Shown: positions 1 to 9,047 of the stretch, piece after piece
Layout of the letters: each line of letters starts with the position of its first letter
How positions within the stretch are numbered: the first letter of the stretch is position 1
From: JAFASC01 sp036265935
GTDB lineage: Bacteria > Pseudomonadota > Alphaproteobacteria > Rhizobiales > Beijerinckiaceae
Length of the DNA stretch: 64,000 nucleotides
Assembly: GCA_036265935.1 (NCBI GenBank)
Contig: DATAOB010000017.1
Coordinates: forward strand, 34,580-98,579
Direction: 5' to 3'
Made by a program: the position numbers and the translations under genes
Notes under the pieces: model-generated
Databases searched by the model: none
The model's input: only the letters and a program-made list of their open reading frames with translations
What the model was told of the DNA's origin: nothing

Positions 1-2
1 AT

Positions 3-1820
3 CGCGAGATGATTGCCGACAAATTGCGTGCGGTGCGCGAGGGATATCCCTATTACGACGCGGTGTTCCGACTGCAATCCGATACGGGCGAGTGGCGTTG
101 GATTGCCTCACGCGCTCGCGTTTTCGATCGCGAGCAGCCGGAGGCGGCGCGCATGATCGGCGTCGCACAGGATATTACCGAGCAGCGTCGCGCCGAAATC
201 GAGCTTAGTGAAAGCGAAGCGTTCTTGCGCGGCATTCTCGAAAGCAGCGCCGACTGCATCAAGGTGCTCGATCTTTCCGGCCGGCTGATCTTCATGAACG
301 GTCCTGGTCTCCGCGCGATGGAGATCGACGGTCTCGAACCGCTGCTCGGCCGCACCTGGACGGATTTCCTGCCGCGCGATGACCAGCCGGAATTCCGTCG
401 CGCTGTCGAAGATGCACGCAAGGGAAAGCGTTCGCGGCTCACCGCTCTCCTGCCGACATTCAAGGGCACCAAGCGTTGGTGGGATATCCAGATCACGCCG
501 GTTTTGGATACGCGCAGCAAGAAGCCGGAGCGCATCCTGGCGATCGCGCGCGACATCACCGAAGAGCGCCGCCAAGCCGAAATGCTGGAGCATCTCAACG
601 ACGAGCTCGAAGACAAGGTCGCCCGCCGCACACAGGCGTTGGCAGACGCCGCGCGTGAGCTCGCCGGCGAAATGCGCCGGCGCGAAGAGGCGCAAGCCGC
701 ACTCGTTCAGGCGCAGAAGATCGAGGCGCTCGGCCAATTCACCGGCGGCATCGCGCACGACTTCAACAACGTGCTTGCCGCGGTGCTCGGCACCTATCGG
801 ATGATCAAGCGGCGCACCTCCGACGAACAAGTTCTGGAATTCGTGCGGCACGGCGAGAGTGCCGCGGAGCGTGCCGCCGGCCTCGTGCGCCAGCTCATGG
901 GATTTGCTCGGCGCGAAGAACTGAAGCCGGCGCGCGTCGAGCCGGCGGAGCTCATGAAAGACATGGCGCCGCTCGTGCGTCACGCCGTCGGCACCGACAT
1001 TTCCTGCGAAATCGACATTGACGAGGCATGTTCGCCAATCGTCGTCGATCGGCAGCGGCTGGAAGTCTCGTTGCTGAATCTCGTTCTTAATGCGCGCGAC
1101 GCAATGAAGGGCCACAAAGGCAGCGTGCGTGTCTCGGTTCGCAACGAGGAACGCGAGTTCCGCAGCGAACGCCTGCGGCTCGGCCCGCACGTCGTCTTCG
1201 CGATCGAGGATTCCGGCAGCGGCATGGCCCCTGATATCGCGGCGCGCGCGACGGAGCCGTTTTTCACGACGAAGCCGAGGGGCAGCGGCACCGGGCTCGG
1301 CCTTGCGACGGCGCACGGGTTTGCCGAGCAATCCGGCGGTGCGCTTCTCATCGATAGCCAGTCCGGCGTCGGCACGAAAGTTTCGCTCGTCCTGCCGCGC
1401 GCGCCCGTTCTCGGCGAAGAGCCCGTTGCGCAGATCGATCCGAACCTGCATGGCCGTGCCGTCATCCTGCTCGTCGATGACGATGAGCAGGTGCGGCCGC
1501 TGACCGCGTCGTTCCTGCGCGATCTCGGCTACACGATCATCGAGGCGCCAACTGCGGAAATTGCGTTTGCGCTCGCCCATGCGCCGGAAGCGCTCGATCT
1601 CGTCATCACCGATGTGGTTATGCCGGGGGCCGACGGGCCGAAACTCGCCGCGCGGCTGCGCAAGGATCGCCCGGAACTGCCGATCGTTTTTATCACGGGT
1701 CACGCGGAGACGAGCGAACTCAAAGGCGAGCTCGTCTTGCAAAAACCGTTCGGCCACGCGGAACTCGCAGATATTGTTTTGAAAATGCTTGGCCGAACGC
1801 CGGCGGAAACCGTCTCTTAA
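3..1820 (+). CDS. PAS-domain hybrid histidine kinase with C-terminal receiver (5' end outside window)
   Basis: The reading frame is already open at the window edge, so the N-terminus is missing; the first ATG in frame is at 9. Numbering from that ATG, the protein shows the end of one PAS domain with its PAC motif (about 28-60), a second PAS domain (about 65-185), a short coiled coil, a HisKA dimerisation box with the phospho-accepting histidine in GGIAHDFNN (H250), a HATPase domain with the N box (NLVLNARDAM) and G boxes (DSGSGM, GSGTGLGLA), and a receiver domain whose phospho-acceptor is probably D535 in ITDVVMPG. No membrane segment lies in the visible part. It most likely senses a signal through PAS and passes phosphate internally to its receiver; signal and output partner are not evident. 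The family assignment is firm. Confidence 0.93.
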   Translation, partial: REMIADKLRAVREGYPYYDAVFRLQSDTGEWRWIASRARVFDREQPEAARMIGVAQDITEQRRAEIELSESEAFLRGILESSADCIKVLDLSGRLIFMNGPGLRAMEIDGLEPLLGRTWTDFLPRDDQPEFRRAVEDARKGKRSRLTALLPTFKGTKRWWDIQITPVLDTRSKKPERILAIARDITEERRQAEMLEHLNDELEDKVARRTQALADAARELAGEMRRREEAQAALVQAQKIEALGQFTGGIAHDFNNVLAAVLGTYRMIKRRTSDEQVLEFVRHGESAAERAAGLVRQLMGFARREELKPARVEPAELMKDMAPLVRHAVGTDISCEIDIDEACSPIVVDRQRLEVSLLNLVLNARDAMKGHKGSVRVSVRNEEREFRSERLRLGPHVVFAIEDSGSGMAPDIAARATEPFFTTKPRGSGTGLGLATAHGFAEQSGGALLIDSQSGVGTKVSLVLPRAPVLGEEPVAQIDPNLHGRAVILLVDDDEQVRPLTASFLRDLGYTIIEAPTAEIAFALAHAPEALDLVITDVVMPGADGPKLAARLRKDRPELPIVFITGHAETSELKGELVLQKPFGHAELADIVLKMLGRTPAETVS

Positions 1821-1915
1821 CCCTCGTTCCGGTTTTGCTCTGGCGTAACGCGGAGTTAACTCAATCGCGCCAATTTCTCCTCGTGTTGCAATTTTGCTCA
1901 TGAGGAGCCCGAGGG

Positions 1916-3046
1916 ATGGACCTCGAAAACGCCGCCGTATCCGCCGCGCCGCAGAGTGGAGTGGCGGTCGATGCAGTCGCCGAGCCGGCGCCGCGCCCCC
2001 GCCGCCGCCGCAAGGCAAAACCGGAATCGGCGGCCGCCGCCGCGACTGTCGCTGACATCAAAGCCGCACCGGCGGCTGAATCCGAAAGAAAGCCGGAGAT
2101 AAAGCCAGTGCCCTCGCCGATGCCGGCTGCAGCTCTCGCCGCGACGCCCTCGCCGCTCCCGGCCGCGCCCGCCACCCCGGGGCATCCGGCCGCGCCACGC
2201 GCCATCTCCGTTCTGCCGCCCGCCTCGGAGCAGCGCAAACCGGCTGCTGCGGGGACCAAACCGAGCTTCATCAAACGACATGGGGCACTGGCCGCCGGAA
2301 TGGTCCTGGCGCTTGGGCTCGGCTCCTATGCCGGGACGCAGCTCGGGTTCGAGCGGAGCGGCGATACCGCCGCTGCACAAGGTGTGAGCGTCAATGTCGC
2401 CGCCGCGTTGCCATGGAAGCGCGAAGTCGCTCTGGCATCGACACAGACCCGCGAAATCGCCCGTCTCAAGGACGAGCTTCGTACGGTGCGGACGCAGGTC
2501 GATGCGCTGAAGTCCAATCCAGACCAGGCGCGGCAGGCGCAGGAATTGCGTTCGCTGCGCGCCAGTGTCGAAAGCCTCAAGGAAAACCTGACCACGGCGC
2601 GCGCCGACACGGCGAACGCGATCGCGCAGGTGGCTCAGTCTCCGAAATACGCCGACCAGCCGCGCCTCGAGAAAATCGTCGAGCGGATCGACCGGCTGGA
2701 GCGGCAGGTCGCCGATCCCATGCCGGTCGCTGCCGTGCAGAAATCCGAGCCGCCGAAGCCGGTAGCACTACCGGACCCGCATGCCCTGCCGACACCCGCC
2801 GATATCGCGGCGGCCGGGCAGAAGGTCGAGATCAGGCCGAAAGTCATCCAGAACTACGTGCTGCGCGAAGTTGCCGATGGCGTCGCGCTGATCGAAGGTC
2901 CGGACGGGCTGCGCGAGGTGTGGCCCGGCCGCGGCATTCCCGGCGCCGGCAAGGTCACCTCGATCGAGAAGCAGGCCGGCAAGTGGGTGGTCATCACCTC
3001 CGAAGGCCTGATCGAATACCGCCGCGACGCTTATTTGCGCAATTAA
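1916..3046 (+). CDS. Uncharacterised membrane-anchored coiled-coil protein
   Basis: The protein has 376 residues. A strong Shine-Dalgarno stretch (ATGAGGAG) sits just before the ATG. The first ~115 residues are Ala/Pro-rich with a basic patch (RPRRRRKAK). One transmembrane helix follows (about 122-143), then a predicted coiled coil (about 170-260) and a compact C-terminal domain of about 75 residues rich in Val, Ile and Gly. The topology suggests a single-pass inner-membrane protein with a cytoplasmic disordered tail and a periplasmic coiled coil and cap. I cannot name a function. It lies 95 bases after the hybrid kinase gene on the same strand. Confidence 0.75.
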   Translation: MDLENAAVSAAPQSGVAVDAVAEPAPRPRRRRKAKPESAAAAATVADIKAAPAAESERKPEIKPVPSPMPAAALAATPSPLPAAPATPGHPAAPRAISVLPPASEQRKPAAAGTKPSFIKRHGALAAGMVLALGLGSYAGTQLGFERSGDTAAAQGVSVNVAAALPWKREVALASTQTREIARLKDELRTVRTQVDALKSNPDQARQAQELRSLRASVESLKENLTTARADTANAIAQVAQSPKYADQPRLEKIVERIDRLERQVADPMPVAAVQKSEPPKPVALPDPHALPTPADIAAAGQKVEIRPKVIQNYVLREVADGVALIEGPDGLREVWPGRGIPGAGKVTSIEKQAGKWVVITSEGLIEYRRDAYLRN

Positions 3047-3159
3047 GCCAGCACATGAGCGGCATCGCGCCGCCCACGATGCTGTGCCGCTCCGCGGAAC
3101 GATGGTGAATTAGCCGCGTTGCGTTCACGCAGCTCGCAGCTACGCTTCCGCGGATCCCC

Positions 3160-4197
3160 ATGCGTCAATTCAGGTGCCCGAATTGCGGGCAGCGCGTCTA
3201 TTTCGAGAATTATTTCTGCGAGCGCTGCAAGACGCCGCTATCTTTCGACGCGCATCAGATGACGATGGTGGCGCAAGCCGGCACGCGCGATTGCGCCAAT
3301 CGGCAGGAGCTTGCCTGCAATTGGAGCGTCGACGATGGCGCTGGCGATTTCTGTCTTGCCTGCAAGTTGAACGGCATCGTTCCCAATCTCAATGAGCCCG
3401 GCAATCTCGTTCTGTGGCGGAAGATCGAGAGCGCCAAACATCGCTTGATCTACGATCTGTTGCGGCTCGGTCTGCCGGTAAAGAGCCGGGCGGAAGACCC
3501 CGCGCACGGCATCGTCTTCCAGTTCCTCACCGAGTATCCCGGCGCGAAAGTGCTGACCGGTCACGATGAGGGTGAGATCACGCTCAACATCGCCGAAGCC
3601 GACGATGCCGAACGCGAGGCGCGCCGCGCGCAGATGCACGAGCCTTATCGCACGTTGGTCGGGCATTTCCGTCACGAGATCGGCCACCATTACTGGGACA
3701 TTCTGCTGCGCGACTCACCCGATCTCCCGGCGTTCCGCGCGCTATTCGGCGATGAGCGCGCCGACTACGCCAAGGCGCTGCAGCGCCATTACGACAACGG
3801 TCCGGCGCAGGGCTGGCGCCAGAATTTCATCAGCGCTTATGCGACGTCGCATCCCTGGGAAGACTGGGCGGAATGTTTCGCCCATTTCATCCACATCGTC
3901 GCGACGCTCGACACCGCGGCCGATCTGCCGCTTGGCTTAGGTAAGCTCAGCGGCCGCGCGTTGAAAGACCCTTACCGCGAAGACGATTTCGACGCGCTGT
4001 TAAAAGCCTGGGTGCCGCTGACGGAAGCCGTCAACGAGATCAACCGCTCGATGGGCCTGTCCGACGTCTATCCCTTCGTGCTGACCCCCTCAGTGATGGG
4101 CAAGCTGCATTTCGTGCACATGATCGTGCGCAAGGCGGCACGCTCCGCCGAGCGGCGCGGCGAGGCGGCGATCGAGCGCGCGCGCGTCCCGGCTTAG
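3160..4197 (+). CDS. Putative zinc-dependent metallopeptidase with N-terminal zinc ribbon
   Basis: The 345-residue protein begins with a zinc ribbon (CPNCGQ near residue 5 and CERCK near 20), with further Cys pairs around residues 44-67. A metallopeptidase zinc motif HEIGH is at 172-176, inside the sequence FRHEIGHHYWD. This architecture matches a widespread bacterial family of putative zinc-binding metallopeptidases (COG4307-like). There is no signal peptide, so it probably acts in the cytoplasm. Substrates are unknown. It faces the maeB gene convergently, with only 13 bases between the stop codons. Confidence 0.8.
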   Translation: MRQFRCPNCGQRVYFENYFCERCKTPLSFDAHQMTMVAQAGTRDCANRQELACNWSVDDGAGDFCLACKLNGIVPNLNEPGNLVLWRKIESAKHRLIYDLLRLGLPVKSRAEDPAHGIVFQFLTEYPGAKVLTGHDEGEITLNIAEADDAEREARRAQMHEPYRTLVGHFRHEIGHHYWDILLRDSPDLPAFRALFGDERADYAKALQRHYDNGPAQGWRQNFISAYATSHPWEDWAECFAHFIHIVATLDTAADLPLGLGKLSGRALKDPYREDDFDALLKAWVPLTEAVNEINRSMGLSDVYPFVLTPSVMGKLHFVHMIVRKAARSAERRGEAAIERARVPA

Positions 4198-4210
4198 CGC
4201 TGCCCGCGCT

Positions 4211-6520
4211 TCACTGCGCGGCGAGGCGGTGCACGTTGTCTTGTTCCGCCTGTGCCTCGGCGACCGCGATCGCCGTCATGTTGACGATGCCGCGTGCTGA
4301 CACCGAGGGCGTCAGAATATGCGCTGGCTGCGCCACGCCGATGAGGATCGGTCCGACCGGCAGCGCATCGGCAACAACCTTCGCCATCTGAAAGGCGATG
4401 TTGGCCGAATCGAGATTCGGCATGACCAGCACGTTCGCCTCGCCTTTCAGCCTCGAGGTCGGCAGAACAAGATCGCGCGTTGCTTGCGACAACGCCGTGT
4501 CGGCCTGCATCTCGCCGTCAATCTCCAGCTCCGGCGCGCGCGCGCACACCAGCGCGAGCGCTTCCCGCATCTTGCGCGACGAGCGATCGTCATGCGAGCC
4601 GAAATCGGAATGCGCGAGCAACGCGATTTTCGGCTCGATGCCGAAGCGGCGGACATGGGCCGCCGACATGACCGCCATCTCGGCGATCTGTTCCGCCGAT
4701 GGGTTTTCGTGAACATGGGTGTCGGTCATGAAGAACGCGCCGCGGCTCGTGATCATCAAGCTCATTGCATAGAGCGACGTCGCGCCGGGCACCATGCCGA
4801 TGATGTGCTCGATATGACGCCGGTGCAGATTGAAGCGTCCTTCCAATCCGCACAGCATTGCATCGGCATCGCCACGTCGGACCGCCAGCGCCGAAATAAC
4901 CGTGGTGCTGGTACGTACCAGCGTCCGCGCGAGACTCGGCGTGATACCGTGCCGCCCGGCGACTTCGAGGTAGGTCGTGACATAATCGCGATAACGCGCA
5001 TCATTGTTAGGGTCGACAAGGTGAAAGTCCTTGCCCGGCCGGATCGACAGGCCGAAGCGCGTCAGACGCGATTCGACCACATCCGGGCGCCCGACCAGGA
5101 TCGGTTTGGCGATGCCTTCTTCGACGACCGTCTGTATGCCGCGCAGAACGCGCTCGTCCTCGCCCTCGGCATAGATAACGCGCATCGGGTTGTCGCGTGC
5201 TGCCTGCAAGAGCGGCTTCATGATAAACCCGGAGCGGAACACGAAGCGCTGCAGCCGCTCGTCATAGGCATCGAAATCGGAGATCGGCAGCTTGGCGACG
5301 CCGGACTCCATTGCCGCTTTCGCAACTGCCGGCGCGATGCGCAGGATCAGCCGCGGATCGAAGGGCGAGGGAATGAGATTGTCCTTGCCGTAGAGGCGCG
5401 ACACGCCGCCGTAAGCGCGCGCCACCACGTCGGAGGGCGCCTCATGCGCAAGCTGCGCGATGGCGCGCACCGCCGCGAGCTTCATCGGTTCGTCAATCGT
5501 GCTGGCGCCAACATCGAGCGCGCCGCGGAAAATGTAGGGGAAGCAGAGGACGTTGTTGACCTGGTTCGGATAATCCGAGCGTCCGGTGCAGATCATCGCG
5601 TCCGGCTTCACGGCAAAAGCATCGGCCGGCTCGATCTCGGGATTGGGATTGGCGAGCGCCATGATCAGTGGCCGCTCCGCCATGCGCGCCACCATGTCCT
5701 GCTTCAAGACGCCGCCGGCGGAAAGGCCGAGGAAAATATCGGCGCCATCGATCACGTCGGCGAGCTTGCGCGCGCGCGTCTCCTGCGCGAACGCGCCCTT
5801 CCATTGGTCCATCAGCACGGTGCGGCCCTTGTAGACGACGCCCTCGATGTCGGTGACGGTGATGTTCTCGCGCTTGGCACCGAGTTCGAGCAGGAGATTG
5901 AGGCAAGCGATTGCCGCGGCGCCTGCGCCGGACGTCACGATTTTGGCGTTCTCGATTTTTTTGCCGGCGAATTCGAGCCCGTTGAGCACCGCCGCGCCGA
6001 CGATGATCGCCGTTCCGTGCTGGTCGTCATGGAAGACCGGAATGTTCATGCGCTCGCGCAATCTGCGCTCGACCTCGAAGCATTCCGGCGCCTTGATGTC
6101 CTCGAGATTGATGCCGCCGAATGTCGGCTCGAGTGCCGCAACGACGTCGACGAGACGGTCGACGTCGGTCTCGGCGACTTCGATATCGAAGACGTCGATC
6201 CCAGCGAATTTCTTGAACAGAACGGCCTTGCCTTCCATCACTGGCTTCGAGGCGAGCGGGCCGATATTGCCGAGGCCGAGCACCGCGGTGCCGTTCGACA
6301 GCACCGCCACCAAGTTTTGACGGACCGTCAGGCTTGCCGCTTCTGTCGCATTCTCGGCGATCGCCAGGCATGCGGCGGCGACGCCGGGGGAATAGGCGAG
6401 CGCGAGATCGTGCTGATTGCCGAGCGGCTTGGTCGCCTGGATTTCCAGCTTCCCGGGCTTCGGATTGCGATGGTAGGCCAGCGCGCTCGATTTCAGGTCG
6501 GGGGTGATGTCGTTTGCCAT
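4211..6520 (-). CDS. maeB: NADP-dependent malic enzyme with C-terminal phosphotransacetylase-like domain
   Basis: This 769-residue protein has the MaeB two-domain layout. The malic enzyme half (about 1-430) contains the LGLGNIGPLASKPVMEGK region, the catalytic segment FHDDQHGTA and a nucleotide-binding GAGAAAIA. The C-terminal half (about 440-760) is a phosphate acetyl/butyryl-transferase-like domain, which in E. coli MaeB is regulatory rather than catalytic. The enzyme decarboxylates malate to pyruvate and yields NADPH, feeding acetyl-CoA and reducing power during growth on C4 acids. Length and order are normal for the family. Confidence 0.96.
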   Translation of the reverse strand: MANDITPDLKSSALAYHRNPKPGKLEIQATKPLGNQHDLALAYSPGVAAACLAIAENATEAASLTVRQNLVAVLSNGTAVLGLGNIGPLASKPVMEGKAVLFKKFAGIDVFDIEVAETDVDRLVDVVAALEPTFGGINLEDIKAPECFEVERRLRERMNIPVFHDDQHGTAIIVGAAVLNGLEFAGKKIENAKIVTSGAGAAAIACLNLLLELGAKRENITVTDIEGVVYKGRTVLMDQWKGAFAQETRARKLADVIDGADIFLGLSAGGVLKQDMVARMAERPLIMALANPNPEIEPADAFAVKPDAMICTGRSDYPNQVNNVLCFPYIFRGALDVGASTIDEPMKLAAVRAIAQLAHEAPSDVVARAYGGVSRLYGKDNLIPSPFDPRLILRIAPAVAKAAMESGVAKLPISDFDAYDERLQRFVFRSGFIMKPLLQAARDNPMRVIYAEGEDERVLRGIQTVVEEGIAKPILVGRPDVVESRLTRFGLSIRPGKDFHLVDPNNDARYRDYVTTYLEVAGRHGITPSLARTLVRTSTTVISALAVRRGDADAMLCGLEGRFNLHRRHIEHIIGMVPGATSLYAMSLMITSRGAFFMTDTHVHENPSAEQIAEMAVMSAAHVRRFGIEPKIALLAHSDFGSHDDRSSRKMREALALVCARAPELEIDGEMQADTALSQATRDLVLPTSRLKGEANVLVMPNLDSANIAFQMAKVVADALPVGPILIGVAQPAHILTPSVSARGIVNMTAIAVAEAQAEQDNVHRLAAQ

Positions 6521-6713
6521 GGCTTTCCGCTTTGGGTCTTATCTGATCTAAGCAGACCCGATGGCAATCCGCCATGGCCGGCAAAGGCTTAGCCGTCATC
6601 GCCGGCGGGGCTTCGGATGCTTGCCGCGGCACCACGCAGCAGTGGCGGCTCCGCTCAGTCCGCAGTAAAGCTTTCGACCAAACTCCAGATCTGCACTGCT
6701 TTTGCGAGACCAG

Positions 6714-7001
6714 ATGTTCTTCGTCCTGCATGCATTCGACAAAGACGGCGCGCTGCCAAAGCGGCTCAGCAATTACGAGGCACATAAGGGCTTCCTCGCC
6801 GATACGTCGCCGTATGGTGTGTCGATCTTCATGTCCGGCCCGCTTGTCGCCGATGACGGCAAGACGATGATCGGCAGCTTGATGATTTTGGAAGCGGCGG
6901 ATCGCGCCACTGTCGAAGCGTTCAATCGCGCCGATCCGTTTTTCGCCGCGGAAATATGGGAGAAGGTTAACATCACCGCCTTTGTGAAGCGACAGGGCTG
7001 A
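6714..7001 (+). CDS. YciI family protein
   Basis: A small protein of 95 residues with the YciI-like ferredoxin fold: N-terminal strand MFFVLHAFDKDG, a central FMSGPLVADDGKTMIGSLMILEA and the usual AFNRADPFF segment. I chose the ATG at 6714 because family members start directly with this hydrophobic strand; an in-frame TTG at 6702 would add four residues. YciI proteins have been implicated in small-molecule or peroxide chemistry, but no specific reaction can be assigned. It lies upstream of the rhodanese gene on the same strand. Confidence 0.85.
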   Translation: MFFVLHAFDKDGALPKRLSNYEAHKGFLADTSPYGVSIFMSGPLVADDGKTMIGSLMILEAADRATVEAFNRADPFFAAEIWEKVNITAFVKRQG

Positions 7002-7072
7002 AGCGGCATGATGGCCGCTTTCTCAATGCGACAAAAGCCTATAGAACTCGTCTCGGACACTGGACCTAACGA

Positions 7073-7408
7073 ATGAACAATAGTGGTTCTCCGGTCATCG
7101 AGAATGTCACGCTCGATGAATTGAAGCGCGGGCTCGCCGACGGCTCGATCCTGCTCGTCGATGTGCGAGAGCCGAATGAATGGGACGCCGGTCATATCGC
7201 CGGCGCGACCCTGCATCCGATGTCGTCATTCGATCCCGACGAGCTGCCGCGCGAAGCGGGGATGCGCGTCGTCCTGCACTGCCGCTCCGGCAATCGCTCT
7301 GCCAAAGCGCTGGCGATCGCACAAAGCTATGGCCGCGACGATGTTCGCGCGCATTTTGGCGGCGGCATGCTCGAATGGGCCGCCGCCGGCGAGCCGATCG
7401 AACGTTAG
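7073..7408 (+). CDS. Single-domain rhodanese-like sulfurtransferase
   Basis: This 111-residue protein is one rhodanese domain. It has the LLVDVREPNEWDAGHIAGA segment and an active-site loop with the persulfide cysteine in HCRSGNRS. It probably carries sulfane sulfur in the cytoplasm, as no signal peptide is present. The stop codon is five bases before the ATG of the multicopper-oxidase-fold gene, so the two are probably cotranscribed. Whether sulfur transfer and the neighbouring periplasmic protein are functionally linked is unclear. Confidence 0.9.
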   Translation: MNNSGSPVIENVTLDELKRGLADGSILLVDVREPNEWDAGHIAGATLHPMSSFDPDELPREAGMRVVLHCRSGNRSAKALAIAQSYGRDDVRAHFGGGMLEWAAAGEPIER

Positions 7409-7413
7409 CGCTG

Positions 7414-8802
7414 ATGAGAGCCGATTTCACCCGCCGCACATTGATTGGAGGTGTGGCAGCGAGTCTTGTTCCTCTCACCTCGCGCGCCGAGACGCCGCCG
7501 CAGCAAGGCGATGTCGCGCCCGAGGGCATGCGCATTCTCGAAGCGCGGAAATCGCACCGGCGTATTTTGCCTAATCCCGCCGGCGAGACCGAGGTGTGGG
7601 GATATGACGGCCAAGTCCCCGGGCCCGTGCTTCGCGCCAAAGCCGGCGAGGAAATCGCGGTTCGCCTCGTCAACAAGCTCGATCAACCGACCAGCCTGCA
7701 TTGGCATGGCGTTCGGATCGACAATGCAATGGATGGAGTCGTCGGGCTGACGCAAAAGCCGGTCATGCCGGGAACGAGTTTCGACTATCGCTTCAAGGTG
7801 CGGGATGGCGGCCTCTATCTTTATCGTCCCTATGTCGCGCCGTTCACGAGCGAGCAGTTTGCGCGCGGCCTTTATGGTTTGCTGATCGCCGACGAGCCGT
7901 CACCACCGGAGGTCGATCGCGATTTTGCGTTGCTCATCGACGATTGGCGCCTCGATGAGCAGGGGCAGCTCGTTCAGGATTTCGGCAATCCGGCGGATGT
8001 CGGCGGTGCCGGACGAATAGGCTCGCTGGTAACGGCGAACACGCAAGCGGCGCCAATCTCCGAAATTTTCGCGCCTGGCTCGCGCATACGATTGCGGCTC
8101 GCCAATGTCGCCAATGCACGCTTCATGTTCGTGAGCTTCGAGGGGTTCAAGCCGCTGATCCTGGCGATCGACGGCCAACCCTGCGATCCGTTCGAGCCGG
8201 TCAGGCGCACGATTCCGGTCGGACCGGGTGCGCGTTTCGATCTGATGTTCGACTTGCCCGAGAGCGAGAGCGACGGCGCTAAGATCATCCTGCGCGGGAC
8301 CAATGAACCCGATCGCGATCTTCTCCTGTTTAAAACGCAGGGTGCGAAGCGCGCCGCGCGGCCGGCAATCGCGGCGCTGCCGCTCAATCCGCTTCTGCCG
8401 GCTGAGATCAGGCTCGCGGAGGCGAAGAAGCTTGATATCGTGGTCGAAGGCGGCAGCCCGCGCATGCTGCCGGGAGCGAAGACTTTGTGGAGACTGAACG
8501 GCGCGCCGGGCGGTTTCGACGGCAAGCCGCTTTTCTCGGTGAAGCGCGGCACACCGGTATCGCTCGGCTTCGTCAACAAGACGCTGGTCACGCAGAATAT
8601 GCGCGTGCATGGCCATGTTGTGCGTCTGCTGCATGACCTAGATGACGGCTGGGAGCCTTATTGGCGAAACGCCGTGATCGTCGCCGAAGGGCGCACGAAG
8701 CATGTCGCCTTCGTCGCCGATAATCCCGGCAAATGGGCAATTCATTGCGATGTGATCGAGCATCAGATCAGCGGCTTGTGCGGCTGGTTCGAGGTGACGT
8801 GA
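7414..8802 (+). CDS. Tat-exported multicopper-oxidase-fold protein with most copper ligands missing
   Basis: I chose the ATG at 7414 because it gives a Tat signal (TRRTLIGGVAAS) and 462 residues; the frame stays open upstream inside the rhodanese gene. The three-cupredoxin fold is recognisable from motif I (HWHG, H96 and H98), the GLYGLLIADE segment and the C-terminal WAIHCDVIEH. The copper motifs are heavily altered. Where motif II normally has HSH there is R138-P139-Y140. Motif III reads Q394-N-M-R397-V-H399 instead of HPxHxH. Motif IV reads H444-C445-D446 with H450, so the second type-3 His is Asp. The axial ligand position is Leu. A complete trinuclear centre is therefore unlikely. It may be structural, as FtsP/SufI is, or bind fewer metals; that is inference. 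It follows the rhodanese gene by five bases. Confidence 0.85.
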   Translation: MRADFTRRTLIGGVAASLVPLTSRAETPPQQGDVAPEGMRILEARKSHRRILPNPAGETEVWGYDGQVPGPVLRAKAGEEIAVRLVNKLDQPTSLHWHGVRIDNAMDGVVGLTQKPVMPGTSFDYRFKVRDGGLYLYRPYVAPFTSEQFARGLYGLLIADEPSPPEVDRDFALLIDDWRLDEQGQLVQDFGNPADVGGAGRIGSLVTANTQAAPISEIFAPGSRIRLRLANVANARFMFVSFEGFKPLILAIDGQPCDPFEPVRRTIPVGPGARFDLMFDLPESESDGAKIILRGTNEPDRDLLLFKTQGAKRAARPAIAALPLNPLLPAEIRLAEAKKLDIVVEGGSPRMLPGAKTLWRLNGAPGGFDGKPLFSVKRGTPVSLGFVNKTLVTQNMRVHGHVVRLLHDLDDGWEPYWRNAVIVAEGRTKHVAFVADNPGKWAIHCDVIEHQISGLCGWFEVT

Positions 8803-8837
8803 GGCGTACGGGGCCGGATAGGCGCGCCCAGCGTTCA

Positions 8838-9047
8838 CTAGGCGGCGGTCGCAGCAGGAAGCGCAATCGTTTCGATCTTTGACAGATCAAACTTACGTGA
8901 CGCGCGGTCGATATCAAAGCCGACGACATCGCCGCTGGCGTCGAGGTCAACGGTAAGCCCTTCAACGATCTCCCGCGTCTCCGCGCCGGGTGTGCTCTTC
9001 AATTCGATGTATAGGCTGTCCGTCTCGGGATAGTAATGCAGCCTCAT
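8838..9047 (-). CDS. DUF2283 domain protein
   Basis: A 69-residue protein with the DUF2283 pattern: YYPETDSLYIEL near the start, then EIVEGLTVDLDASGDVVGFDI. A good ribosome-binding site (AGGAGA) precedes the ATG. The ATG overlaps the stop of the upstream reading frame (ATGA), indicating translational coupling to the DUF4258-like frame. Such pairs are common in bacteria and have a toxin-antitoxin-like organisation, but I know of no established function for this one. Confidence 0.82.
   Translation of the reverse strand: MRLHYYPETDSLYIELKSTPGAETREIVEGLTVDLDASGDVVGFDIDRASRKFDLSKIETIALPAATAA

Noticed and set aside
108..2018. 636-codon open frame antisense to the hybrid kinase
   Set aside because: The kinase on the other strand has clear motifs; the antisense reading is Arg-rich without any recognisable domain.
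4319..6592. 757-codon open frame antisense to maeB
   Set aside because: It is the mirror of a strongly recognised gene in high-GC DNA; its Arg/His-rich sequence has no domain.
7180..7413. Upstream extension of the multicopper-oxidase-like frame
   Set aside because: It lies inside the rhodanese gene in another frame, and the Tat signal fixes the start at 7414.
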